DNA of 48,667 nucleotides from an uncultured Rhodospirillales bacterium. GTDB lineage: Bacteria; Pseudomonadota; Alphaproteobacteria; Acetobacterales; Acetobacteraceae. The notes under the pieces were generated by a model, which worked only from the letters and a program-made list of their open reading frames with translations, was not told the DNA's origin and made no database searches. A program made the translations under genes and the position numbers. The stretch lies in NCBI GenBank assembly GCA_903927465.1, contig CAIYMY010000039.1, positions 1 through 48,667 of the forward strand, read 5' to 3'. Positions 42,076-48,667 of this stretch are shown here, piece by piece; within the stretch, counting starts at the first letter, position 1, and every line of letters begins with the position of its first letter.

Positions 42076-42606
42076 ATGCGTCAACTCCTTCTGCTGCGCC
42101 ATGCCAAATCCGCCTGGGATGACCCGGCGCTTGCCGATCATGCGCGGCCCTTGAATGGCAGGGGAAGGCGCGCGGCGGCAGCCATGGCGAATGCGATGCG
42201 CGGGCTGGGGCTATCGCCCGATGTAGTGCTGGTTTCTTCCGCCAGGCGCACGATGCAAACCCTGGAAGCGCTTTTGCCCCTGCCCGATAGCCCAATCATT
42301 GAACCGATGGATGAGCTTTATCTGGCATCCTGGCAGAACCTGCTCGGCCTTTTGCACCGCGTGCCGGAAACCGCGCGGAGCGTGTTGCTGATTGGCCATA
42401 ATCCCGGCCTGCATGACCTGGCGCTTGCACTTTCTGGCGCGGATTCAATGGCCCGCAACCCGGAAGCGCGCCGCATGGCCGGCGCCTTCCCCACGGCAGC
42501 TTTGGCAGAATTCAGTATTTCAAGCCCCTGGCCCGGCCTGGCAGAAGGCGGCGGGCGCCTGGTGCGCTTCATGATCCCCGACGATCTACCGGAAATGGCA
42601 GAATGA
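42076..42606 (+). CDS. SixA-like histidine phosphatase
   Basis: 176 aa. The phosphohistidine RHG-type motif is LLLLRHAKSAWDD with His9. VLVSSARRTMQTLEALL and LLIGHNPGLHDLALAL give the second catalytic arginine and histidine. SixA-type phosphatases remove phosphate from histidine-phosphorylated phosphotransferase proteins. The ATG lacks a Shine-Dalgarno, and a TATAAA box lies just ahead, implying leaderless translation. It overlaps the CYTH/CHAD gene by ATGA (42603-42606), a pairing that suggests a link with phosphate or polyphosphate metabolism (inference). Confidence 0.92.
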   Translation: MRQLLLLRHAKSAWDDPALADHARPLNGRGRRAAAAMANAMRGLGLSPDVVLVSSARRTMQTLEALLPLPDSPIIEPMDELYLASWQNLLGLLHRVPETARSVLLIGHNPGLHDLALALSGADSMARNPEARRMAGAFPTAALAEFSISSPWPGLAEGGGRLVRFMIPDDLPEMAE

Positions 42607-44156
42607 CCGATCAAGAGCGTGCGGAAGCCAAGGCAGTGCCGGAAGCGCCGGAGATGACAGTGGCGCCGGAGCCTGCGGTGCTTGAGCTTGAATTCCGTAT
42701 GGCAGTTGAGGACATTACGCTTCTTTCGCATTTGCCCATTCTGGCTGCCCTTCGAAAGGGCCGTATTTCCTCGGTTGCGGAGGAAATAAGGTGGCTGGAT
42801 ACGCCCGGCGGCGCGGTTATGGGATCAGGCAAGCTGATCGAAGTGCCCCGGCGTGGCCCAAAGCGATTGGTCACCTTGCACCCGGCGGATGATGCCCCTT
42901 GGCATCCCGGGATGGTGCTGCCTTCGTCTGCCCTGCCGAGCCCTTCCCAGGAACAAGCCGTTGGCGGCGTGGAGGCGCTGATCCCGCTTGCTGCCTTTTC
43001 TGGCAGGCGGCGCCGTCAGACCCTGGTCCTGGGCGACGCCATGGTGCAGCTCCGCGTCCTGCATGGGCATTTGCGGACGGTCATGGCCGAACGCGAAGTC
43101 GCGCGGGTAAGCCTTCTGGGTCCGCCAGAGGCAGTTCTGGATCTGGCCCAACGCTTGGCTGCAGTATGCCCGCTACTGCCATCAAGCCTCAGTCTGGCTG
43201 CCGAAGCCTTGAGCCTTGCCACCGGACAGCCCCCGGCCCCGCGCCGGCGCGGGGCGCCGGATACCTCCGGCACCGATACGCTGGAGGCCTGCTTCACGCT
43301 TGCCATTGGTCATTTGCTGGAGGTGGCGTCCCATTACGCGCCCATCGCCCGCGCTGGCACTGCGATGGAGGGCGTGCATCAATTACGGGTCGCGATGCGG
43401 CGCCTGAGATCAGTTCTCAAGGTCTTCCGCCCGGTCACGGATGCGCCGCAAGGCCGCGCCCTGGATGAAGCTTTGCAAGGGTTCTTGAAGCTACTTGGGC
43501 CGGCACGGGATTGGGATGTGTTTTTGGCCGGGATCGGGGCGGAGATGGCCGATCTTTTGCCGGATGATCGCCGCATGCGGGCCTTGCTGCGTGCGGCAGA
43601 AGCGGAACGCCAAACAGCCTATAAGGGTCTTGCTGAAGCGCTGGACGGGCCGGCCTGGCGCGCCTTGCTGCTTGCCGGCATCGCCTTCTTGCTCCGCAAA
43701 CCCTGGCGTGACGGGGCTGATCCCGAAAGGCTTGAGCGTTTGGACGCCCCACCGCAGGATTTTGCCGCGCAGGTGTTGGGGAAGCGCTGGCGCAAATTGC
43801 GCAAGGCAGGCGAAGACATCGAGGAGCTTGAGCCCGAAGCGCTGCATGAGCTTCGCCTTGATGCAAAGCGCCTGCGTTATGCCGCCGAGGTCATGGCCCC
43901 GATCTTCCCGAGCAAGGCGACACGCCGGTTCCAGCGCAATCTTTCTGCATTGCAGGAGGAATTGGGGCTGAGCAATGATGCCTCGGTCGCGCGCGGGTTG
44001 GTGCGGCATCTTGACCGCGACAAGGATGCGGGCCGCGCCTGGGCGATTGGCCTTGTGGAAGGCTGGTGCCTGGCACGAACCACGGCGGATCGCGAAGCCA
44101 TTCTGGAGATTTGGGACAAGCTTGATACCAAAGAATCATTCTGGTCAGCGGATTAG
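42603..44156 (+). CDS. CYTH-CHAD domain protein with altered CYTH motif
   Basis: 517 aa. The N-terminal region (about 25-205) looks like a triphosphate-tunnel CYTH domain, but its ExExK motif reads E28-L-E30-F-R32 and the later charged strands are poorly kept, so catalysis is doubtful. The C-terminal CHAD domain (about 225-505) carries the basic helix VHQLRVAMRRLRSVLKVF and the second HELRLDAKRLRYAAEVM. CHAD binds inorganic polyphosphate and can go to polyester granules. phaC elsewhere in the window makes that possible. Coupled to the SixA-like gene. Confidence 0.9.
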   Translation: MTDQERAEAKAVPEAPEMTVAPEPAVLELEFRMAVEDITLLSHLPILAALRKGRISSVAEEIRWLDTPGGAVMGSGKLIEVPRRGPKRLVTLHPADDAPWHPGMVLPSSALPSPSQEQAVGGVEALIPLAAFSGRRRRQTLVLGDAMVQLRVLHGHLRTVMAEREVARVSLLGPPEAVLDLAQRLAAVCPLLPSSLSLAAEALSLATGQPPAPRRRGAPDTSGTDTLEACFTLAIGHLLEVASHYAPIARAGTAMEGVHQLRVAMRRLRSVLKVFRPVTDAPQGRALDEALQGFLKLLGPARDWDVFLAGIGAEMADLLPDDRRMRALLRAAEAERQTAYKGLAEALDGPAWRALLLAGIAFLLRKPWRDGADPERLERLDAPPQDFAAQVLGKRWRKLRKAGEDIEELEPEALHELRLDAKRLRYAAEVMAPIFPSKATRRFQRNLSALQEELGLSNDASVARGLVRHLDRDKDAGRAWAIGLVEGWCLARTTADREAILEIWDKLDTKESFWSAD

Positions 44157-44248
44157 CTGCATCTCTTCGCGTTTTGCGTGAGTGTGACACAATTTTTTTA
44201 CATCTTTGGCAGTTGTAACACGGCGAAAAATTCGGTTAACAGCGAATT

Positions 44249-44800
44249 GTGCGCGAACCGAGACGTATCTTTAAAGGCAAGCAACTAAGTCCCCGCTTTG
44301 GCGGTTCCGGGCTAGGTATTGCTTGCGCGGTGATTGCGGCGCTTTTCCTTGGCTTTGGCTTGCCGTCCAATCTGTTTGGCTCTGCCCCGGCGGATCGCCC
44401 GATCACTGCTGAGGCGGCGCAAATCCGCGTTTTTGATGGTGAGACGCTCGGCCTTGGGGATCGCATCATCCGCCTTTCCGGCATTGCCGCACCAGCACGG
44501 GGTGAGGCTTGTGGCGAAGACGCCTCACGCGGTGATTGCGGCGCGGCGGCGGCGGCGGCGCTCGCACACCTGGTTCATGGCCAAAACATCACCTGTCGGA
44601 TTGAAGGCCATGATGGCTTCCGCCGCGGGCTTGGCCGCTGCATCGTCGGTGGGCGCGATGTGAATGCGGCCATGGTGGAATCGGGTTATGCGCTGGCATC
44701 GGTATCCGTTCTGCGCCCCCTGGAAGTGGCGGCGCGGGATGGCCGGCGAGGGCTTTGGGCCGATGCCAGCCAGATGCCAGCCGATTGGCGTCGGCGTTGA
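44249..44800 (+). CDS. Membrane-anchored thermonuclease-like (SNase fold) protein, catalytic residues degraded
   Basis: 183 aa from a GTG start with no good ribosome site. One transmembrane anchor is near 21-38. The SNase-like domain shows RVFDGETLGLGDRIIRLSGIAAPARGEACG and later FRRGLGRCIVGGRDVNAAMVESGYA and RRGLWADASQ. Family nucleases normally read R-L-x-G-I-D-A-P-E. Here the Asp and Glu positions are Ala (GIAAPA), so the calcium site is probably lost. It may bind nucleic acid or serve another role outside the membrane. A single gene between the CHAD gene and gltA. Confidence 0.8.
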   Translation: MREPRRIFKGKQLSPRFGGSGLGIACAVIAALFLGFGLPSNLFGSAPADRPITAEAAQIRVFDGETLGLGDRIIRLSGIAAPARGEACGEDASRGDCGAAAAAALAHLVHGQNITCRIEGHDGFRRGLGRCIVGGRDVNAAMVESGYALASVSVLRPLEVAARDGRRGLWADASQMPADWRRR

Positions 44801-44907
44801 ACGCCTTTGCCTATTTCTGAAAAGGGCCGGGTGCTGCGTTTTACACCCATCTTCAAGGGCGATTTACGCTTTGGCGTTAGGCTTTGCCCGACTGCCGATC
44901 ACTCGGT

Positions 44908-44936
44908 TTGCCAATCTGCCCGCTCCGCCCCTATCT
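44908..44936 (+). promoter_or_regulatory. Candidate promoter for gltA
   Basis: TTGCCA (44908-44913), a 17-bp spacer and CTATCT (44931-44936), 67 bp before the start codon. A small inverted repeat TTACGC-TTTG-GCGTTA lies about 30 bp upstream and could be an operator. The rest of the 203-bp gap shows nothing else. Confidence 0.45.
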
Positions 44937-45003
44937 TGCACCGCACCATTATTTAGCGCCCCCGCTTGTGCTGGTGGCGTGACCGTTTTTGAGGAAGACA
45001 AGC

Positions 45004-46311
45004 ATGACCACAAAGCCCCAGGGGTCCATTACCATCACGTTGGATGGCACAAACAAAAGCACGACGTTGCCCCTGCTGGGCGGCACGCTGGGGCCGCAGG
45101 TTGCTGATATTCGCAAGCTTTATGGCGATCTTGGGATTTTCACCTTCGACCCCGGCTATGGCGCGACCGCTGCCTGCGAAAGCACCATCACCTATATTGA
45201 TGGCGATGCCGGCATCCTGCTGTATCGCGGCTATCCCATTGATCAATTGGCCGAAAAATCGAGCTTCCTGGAAATTTCCTATCTGCTGCTGAATGGCGAT
45301 CTGCCCAATGCCGCGCAGTATGAGGAATTTCGCAAGGGTGTGACCTATCACACCATGCTGCACGAACAGCTCCGCCGCTTCTTTGATGGCTTCCGCCGCG
45401 ACGCGCACCCGATGGCGATAATGTGCGGTGTGGTTGGCGCGCTGGCGGCCTTCTATCATGACAATCTGGACATCAATGATGCGCGCCAGCGTGAAATCGC
45501 TGCCTTCCGCCTGATTGCGAAAGTGCCGACCATTGCGGCTTGGGCCTATAAATATTCCATCGGCCAGCCCTTCATGTATCCGCGCAATGATCTGAGCTAT
45601 GCGGAGAACTTCCTTTATATGCTGAACGCCGTGCCGGCTGAGCCCTGGGTGAATAACCCTATCCTGGCGCGCGCCATGGACCGCATCATGATCCTGCATG
45701 CGGATCACGAACAGAACGCGTCCACCAGCACGGTGCGGCTGGCGGGTTCAACCGGCGCCAACCCCTTTGCCTGCATCGCGGCGGGTATCGCAGCCCTTTG
45801 GGGCCCGGCGCATGGTGGCGCCAATGAGGCTGTGCTGAAGATGCTCGCCGAAATTGGGCATCCCGAGAATATTCCTGCCTTCATTAGCGAAGTGAAGGAC
45901 AAGAACAGCCACACCAAGCTGATGGGCTTCGGCCATCGGGTCTATAAGAATTTCGACCCGCGCGCGAAGATCATGAAGGAAACCTGCCACGAAGTGCTGG
46001 CGGAACTCGGCATCAAGAATGAGCCGTTGTTGGATATGGCGATGGAAATGGAACGCATTGCGCTTTCCGATGATTATTTCGTCAGCCGCAAGCTTTACCC
46101 GAATGTGGATTTCTATTCGGGCATTATCCTGAAGGCGATGGGCATTCCGACCCATATGTTCACCGTGCTGTTCGCCGTGGCACGCACAGTGGGCTGGGTG
46201 AGCCAGTGGAAGGAATTGATCGAAGACCCAAGCCAACGCATCGGCCGCCCCCGCCAGGTTTATAGCGGCGCCGCGGAACGGCCCTTCGTGCCGATGGCGC
46301 TGCGGCCCTGA
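45004..46311 (+). CDS. gltA: Citrate synthase (type II)
   Basis: 435 aa, starting [15 protein letters not shown] with GAGGAAG upstream. A longer TTG start at 44989 would bury that site and is rejected. Citrate synthase condenses acetyl-CoA with oxaloacetate. The catalytic histidines are in [12 protein letters not shown] and [14 protein letters not shown], with the aspartate near the C-terminal [47 protein letters not shown] is the usual large-domain signature. Allosteric NADH regulation is typical of this Gram-negative type. A clear terminator follows. Confidence 0.98.
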   Translation: MTTKPQGSITITLDGTNKSTTLPLLGGTLGPQVADIRKLYGDLGIFTFDPGYGATAACESTITYIDGDAGILLYRGYPIDQLAEKSSFLEISYLLLNGDLPNAAQYEEFRKGVTYHTMLHEQLRRFFDGFRRDAHPMAIMCGVVGALAAFYHDNLDINDARQREIAAFRLIAKVPTIAAWAYKYSIGQPFMYPRNDLSYAENFLYMLNAVPAEPWVNNPILARAMDRIMILHADHEQNASTSTVRLAGSTGANPFACIAAGIAALWGPAHGGANEAVLKMLAEIGHPENIPAFISEVKDKNSHTKLMGFGHRVYKNFDPRAKIMKETCHEVLAELGIKNEPLLDMAMEMERIALSDDYFVSRKLYPNVDFYSGIILKAMGIPTHMFTVLFAVARTVGWVSQWKELIEDPSQRIGRPRQVYSGAAERPFVPMALRP

Positions 46312-46321
46312 GTTACGATTT

Positions 46322-46354
46322 GCCTCCCTCTGGTTGATACCGGAGGGAGGCTTT
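46322..46354 (+). terminator. Intrinsic terminator after gltA
   Basis: GCCTCCCTCTGG (46322-46333) pairs with CCGGAGGGAGGC (46340-46351) with one G-T pair, a TTGATA loop and a following TTT. It begins 10 bp after the gltA stop. Confidence 0.88.
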
Positions 46355-46359
46355 AACCT

Positions 46360-46432
46360 CGTGTCAGCACAAAACAGCCCAATTTTTTAAGGCCTTCCAT
46401 GCAATTATGGGTGTATGGAAGCCGCTGACACG
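46360..46432 (+). promoter_or_regulatory. Nested inverted repeats, possible structured leader or operator
   Basis: CGTGTCAGC (46360-46368) pairs with GCTGACACG (46424-46432), a perfect 9 bp. Immediately inside its right arm, ATGGAAGCC (46415-46423) pairs with GGCCTTCCAT (46391-46400) with one bulged base. The left side carries a 22-nt bulge including AATTTTTTAA, and the loop is 14 nt. The two stems would stack. It lies 100 bp before the small gene at 46535. Confidence 0.5.
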
Positions 46433-46534
46433 ATCAACCAGAAGCCGAAGATCAGACTAAAATTGACGCCCCTTGTGCAAAAGGGCGGCCCGTCGTTAAC
46501 CTTTAATTCATCTTTACGGCCTAATCTATTCAGC

Positions 46535-46738
46535 ATGCTCAGCTTAAATTCCATCGCATCCGTCTCCCAGGAGGTCTCGGCAAACGCCGGGGTCATCCAA
46601 GCACGTTCCCCGGTACAGCCGGTGGATGTGTTGCGCGGTAATGGTCAGGGGCAAAGCGCTCAGCGCTCCCTGGAAGCCGTCCCGCCGGAGCCGTCAAAGC
46701 CGATGCCGCGCGGGTCACTACTCGACCTTCGGGTTTGA
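46535..46738 (+). CDS. Small hypothetical protein
   Basis: 67 aa, MLSLNSIASVSQEVSANAG to RGSLLDLRV. Ser, Gln and Pro rich, no membrane segment, no known domain. A TAATCT box (46522-46527) ends 7 bp before the ATG, so the message could be leaderless; no Shine-Dalgarno is seen. A longer start at 46415 (107 aa) is possible but lies inside the inverted-repeat structure. Expression needs proof. Confidence 0.45.
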   Translation: MLSLNSIASVSQEVSANAGVIQARSPVQPVDVLRGNGQGQSAQRSLEAVPPEPSKPMPRGSLLDLRV

Positions 46739-46783
46739 AATCGGCTCCAGCCCTAAATTCTTTTTTGTTGAATAGTGGCGCCG

Positions 46784-47449
46784 TTACTTGCCGTTGAGCG
46801 CCGCGATCACGCCCGCCATAGCAGACTGAAACATTTCAGGCGTCAGCCGCCGGGTTGAGGTATTGTAACGGCTCACATGATAGGAATCGGCCAGGATCAG
46901 CCCATCGGGCAGGCGATGCCGCGCGCCATGGGTGAAGGCAAAGCGCGAAGCCGGAATGCCCTTGGCGCGGAGCAGCGCGTTATGCGCCACCACCCCCAAA
47001 GCGAGCACCACACGCAGGGCCGGCATGCCAGCAAGTTCGGCCTTCAAGAAGTCATTGCAGGCGCGGATTTCTACCGGTAGCGGCAGGTTTTCCGGTGGCA
47101 CGCAGCGCACCGCATTGGCAATGCGGCAGCCGGTCAACTCCATGCCATCCTTCGGGTCTTCGCCATAGGCGCCGCGGGCCAGGCCATATTCCAGCAAGGT
47201 CGTGTAAAGCAGCTTGCCGGCATAATCCCCGGTGAAGGGCCGCCCGGTCCGATTGGCGCCACGCACCCCGGGCGCCAAGCCCAGCACCAAAAGTGGCGCC
47301 TGTCGCTGGCCCCAGGAAGGCACGGGCGCGTTATGCCAGCCGGGTTCCTTCGCCCGATTGGCGGCGCGATATTCGGCAAGCCTTGGGCAAAGCGCGCAAT
47401 CGCGCCCGGGTGCTGACGCCTGTCCGCTTCGCGACCGCTCAGCAGACAC
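46784..47449 (-). CDS. Uracil-DNA glycosylase, family 5-like (iron-sulfur type)
   Basis: 221 aa from a GTG at 47449. Iron-sulfur ligands appear in RDCALCPRL (Cys18, Cys21), NAVRCVPPEN and RACNDF. The active-site loop is LGLAPGVRGANRTGRPFTGD, with the thermophile/actinobacterial UDGb-like G-A-N-R-T-G pattern. The C-terminal DNA-intercalation loop is SYHVSRYNTSTRRLT. It removes uracil (and often hypoxanthine or ethenocytosine) from DNA. There is no ATG before the first cysteine motif, so the start lies inside the degraded hairpin 1 of the repeat array, which encodes the first dozen residues. A downstream GTG/TTG start would remove only a few residues. Confidence 0.9.
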   Translation of the reverse strand: MSAERSRSGQASAPGRDCALCPRLAEYRAANRAKEPGWHNAPVPSWGQRQAPLLVLGLAPGVRGANRTGRPFTGDYAGKLLYTTLLEYGLARGAYGEDPKDGMELTGCRIANAVRCVPPENLPLPVEIRACNDFLKAELAGMPALRVVLALGVVAHNALLRAKGIPASRFAFTHGARHRLPDGLILADSYHVSRYNTSTRRLTPEMFQSAMAGVIAALNGK

Positions 47450-47744
47450 GTGCTAAACCATTGTCTGATCGCATTTTCCGAGTCGCCAAGTGATTCCACT
47501 TGGCTTGAAAATGCTCAAGGTTTGATCGCATTTTCCGAGTCGCCAAGTGATTCCACTTGGCTTGAAAATGCTCAGGATTTGATCGCATTTTCCGAGTCGC
47601 CAAGTGATTCCACTTGGCTTGAAAATGCTCAGGGTTTGATCGCATTTTCCGAGTCGCCAAGTGATTCCACTTGGCTTGAAAATGCTCAAAGTTTGATCGC
47701 ATTTTCCGAGTCGCCAAGTGATTCCACTTGGCTTGAAAATGCTC
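47415..47744 (+). repeat. Tandem array: degraded hairpin 1 plus five copies of hairpin 2 at 57-bp period
   Basis: Hairpin-2 units begin at 47471, 47528, 47585, 47642 and 47699, exactly 57 bp apart. The 46-bp core from GCATTTTC to GCTC is identical in all five, while the 11-bp spacers ending TTTGATC vary at two or three positions. The first copy keeps the 16-bp linker (47455-47470) and a decayed hairpin 1 (47415-47454, ending GACACGTGCT). The array separates the NYN and UDG genes. Identical cores with variable spacers suggest recent or continuing tandem duplication. Confidence 0.95.
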
Positions 47745-47759
47745 AGGCCCAGCGCTCAT
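47439..47759 (-). CDS. Repeat-encoded open reading frame (five 19-residue repeats), doubtful gene
   Basis: 106 aa, starting MSAGPEHFQAKWNHLATR and repeating a 19-residue unit five times because the DNA period is 57 bp. Its ATG overlaps the NYN gene's TGA as ATGA (47756-47759), so ribosomes finishing the NYN protein could restart here. It ends GLARVC inside the UDG start region. Composition (His, Lys, Arg, Trp) is set by the palindrome rather than by any known fold. Most likely a by-product of the repeat; translation is possible. Confidence 0.25.
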   Translation of the reverse strand: MSAGPEHFQAKWNHLATRKMRSNFEHFQAKWNHLATRKMRSNPEHFQAKWNHLATRKMRSNPEHFQAKWNHLATRKMRSNLEHFQAKWNHLATRKMRSDNGLARVC

Positions 47760-48415
47760 TCAGGCTCGATATCCGGCGCCTCACCATAAGGGTCGGCGGG
47801 GGTGATGCGGCTTGGCCGGGCCACCGCAGCAGGGGGCGGCGCGGGGGCGCGCGGGCGGGCTTCGGCGGGGGCGCGGCGGGCGATCTCTGGCCCGATATCG
47901 GCCAGTTCCAGAAAGGCGTCAGCCTGGCGGCGCAATTCATCGGCGATCATGGGCGGCTGGCTTTCCATGGTGGATACCACCGTCACCTTCACCCCCATGC
48001 GCTGCACAGCCTCCACCACGCGGCGGAAATCGCCATCGCCGGAAACCAGCACCGCATGATCCAGATGCGGCGCCAATTCCATCATATCCACCGCCAATTC
48101 GATATCCATATTGCCCTTGATGCGCCGGCGCCCGGTGGGGTCCGCCTGTTCCTTGGCGGGCTTGGTCACCACGCGCCAGCCATTATAGGCCAACCAATCG
48201 GTCAGCGGGCGAAGCGGGGAGTAATCCTCGGTCTCAATCAGCGCGGTGTAGTAGCAAGCGCGCACCAGATAGGTGGAGCCGCCGAAAAACCGCAGCATGG
48301 CGGCGAAATCCATCTCGAACCCGAGGGCCCTTGTGGCGTAATAGAGATTGGCGCCATCAACAAACAGGCCAACGCGTTCCGGGCCAGCCTGGCGCCGAGC
48401 AACATGAGCAGACAT
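47756..48415 (-). CDS. NYN-domain (LabA/DUF88-like, PIN-fold) protein
   Basis: 219 aa. The start ATG at 48415 has GAGGAT upstream; 48418 is a TTG without extra support. The conserved acidic residues of NYN putative RNases are in VGLFVDGANLYYAT, KGNMDIELAVDMMELA and AVLVSGDGDFRRVVEAVQ. RRRIKGNMD is the LabA-type basic stretch. The C-terminal 45 residues are Pro/Ala rich and probably disordered. Such proteins are predicted metal-dependent ribonucleases. A promoter with TAATAA lies at 48463. Downstream on the transcript come the repeat array and the UDG gene. Confidence 0.92.
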   Translation of the reverse strand: MSAHVARRQAGPERVGLFVDGANLYYATRALGFEMDFAAMLRFFGGSTYLVRACYYTALIETEDYSPLRPLTDWLAYNGWRVVTKPAKEQADPTGRRRIKGNMDIELAVDMMELAPHLDHAVLVSGDGDFRRVVEAVQRMGVKVTVVSTMESQPPMIADELRRQADAFLELADIGPEIARRAPAEARPRAPAPPPAAVARPSRITPADPYGEAPDIEPE

Positions 48416-48462
48416 CAAATGATCCTCAATGGGTTGAAATCAGCGATCAAATACGAGCAGTT

Positions 48463-48491
48463 TTATTACACTATAAATTCTGCGCTGTCAT
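48463..48491 (-). promoter_or_regulatory. Candidate promoter for the NYN gene
   Basis: On the minus strand: ATGACA (48491-48486), a 17-bp spacer and TAATAA (48468-48463), in an AT-rich patch about 50 bp upstream of the start codon. The inverted repeat array lies just upstream of it. Confidence 0.5.
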
Positions 48492-48506
48492 GCCCAGCGC
48501 GCCGGA

Positions 48507-48667
48507 GCATTTTCAAGCCAAGCGGTATCGCTTGGCGGCTCGGAAAATGGGACCAAACAGACGGAAGCATTTTCAAGCCAAGCGGTATCGCTTGGCGGCT
48601 CGGAAAATGCGACCAAAAATCAAGCATTTTCAAGCCAAGCGGTATCGCTTGGCGGCTCGGAAAATGC
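48507..48667 (-). repeat. Inverse-oriented array of three hairpin-2 units with altered inner stem
   Basis: Three 44-bp units (48507-48550, 48567-48610, 48624-48667) run in the opposite orientation to the other copies. They keep the outer arms GCATTTTC/GAAAATGC, but the inner stem is CCAAGCG/CGCTTGG instead of CCAAGTG/CACTTGG: a T-A pair has become C-G on both arms. The loop is GTAT on this strand. Unit spacing is 60 and 57 bp. The first unit ends ATGG instead of ATGC. The array reaches the window end, so more copies may follow. Confidence 0.93.

Noticed and set aside
47471-47744. Interpretation of the 57-bp array as a CRISPR
   Set aside because: The repeats are long palindromes and the 11-bp spacers are nearly identical to each other, far too short and similar for CRISPR spacers; no cas gene is nearby.

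Overview
The window looks like a chromosomal segment of a GC-rich alphaproteobacterium. Acetobacteraceae (Rhodospirillales) is my best guess, from the order rplM-rpsI-argC, the EipB/DUF1849 and DUF6134 families, a class I PHA synthase and an FeS-type bacterial photolyase. No phylogenetic computation was possible. Genes are tightly packed with many 4-bp ATGA overlaps. No tRNA, rRNA, CRISPR array, transposase or prophage gene was seen, and no gap between genes exceeds 300 bp.

Layout. 1-5.1 kb: the end of a short-chain dehydrogenase, an NMT1-like binding protein, and a minus-strand operon (IlvD/Edd sugar-acid dehydratase, NmrA-like protein, M20 amidohydrolase). 5.1-8.0 kb: rplM, rpsI, argC and a gamma-carbonic-anhydrase-like protein. 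8.1-13.1 kb: acyl-CoA ligase and ketopantoate reductase facing homoserine dehydrogenase and an aminotransferase. 13.1-15.6 kb: a proline-rich lipoprotein diverging from phaC. 15.6-21.9 kb: a catabolic block (SDR, small membrane protein, FAH-family hydrolase, YdhR-like protein, class II aldolase, UxaA-type dehydratase), then a TPP riboswitch in front of a family-5 solute-binding protein. 22-31.3 kb: eipB, aspS, rnd, two LPS-type glycosyltransferases, thrS, infC. 31.4-35.5 kb: an HMW1C-like (GT41) glycosyltransferase, a class I photolyase and a phosphoesterase. 35.6-42 kb: minus-strand secreted hydrolases, a creatininase-family protein, and an operon SDR-DUF6134-FeS photolyase. 42-48.7 kb: SixA-like phosphatase, CYTH/CHAD protein, SNase-like protein, gltA, a small protein, a family 5-like uracil-DNA glycosylase and a NYN-domain protein.

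The most striking feature is a dispersed 103-bp, two-hairpin intergenic element resembling the RIME1 elements of rhizobia. Four full copies (1209, 6335, 21875, 26022) all have the layout 40-bp hairpin, 16-bp linker, 44-bp hairpin, 3-bp tail. Their stems differ by paired changes. They are flanked by T...A, so an inserted copy presents a TAG stop codon to genes entering from either side. At two convergent gene pairs both stop codons lie exactly at the element ends. The second hairpin has also expanded into a five-copy 57-bp tandem array between the NYN and UDG genes, where it forms an open reading frame and supplies the UDG start. A three-copy inverted array with compensated stem changes runs to the window end.

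Other points worth a look: infC probably starts at an AUA codon; a TPP riboswitch precedes a gene not normally linked to thiamine; an N-glucosyltransferase-like gene sits beside infC; the SNase-like protein lacks key acidic residues; and several leader hairpins mask ribosome-binding sites or contain stop codons.
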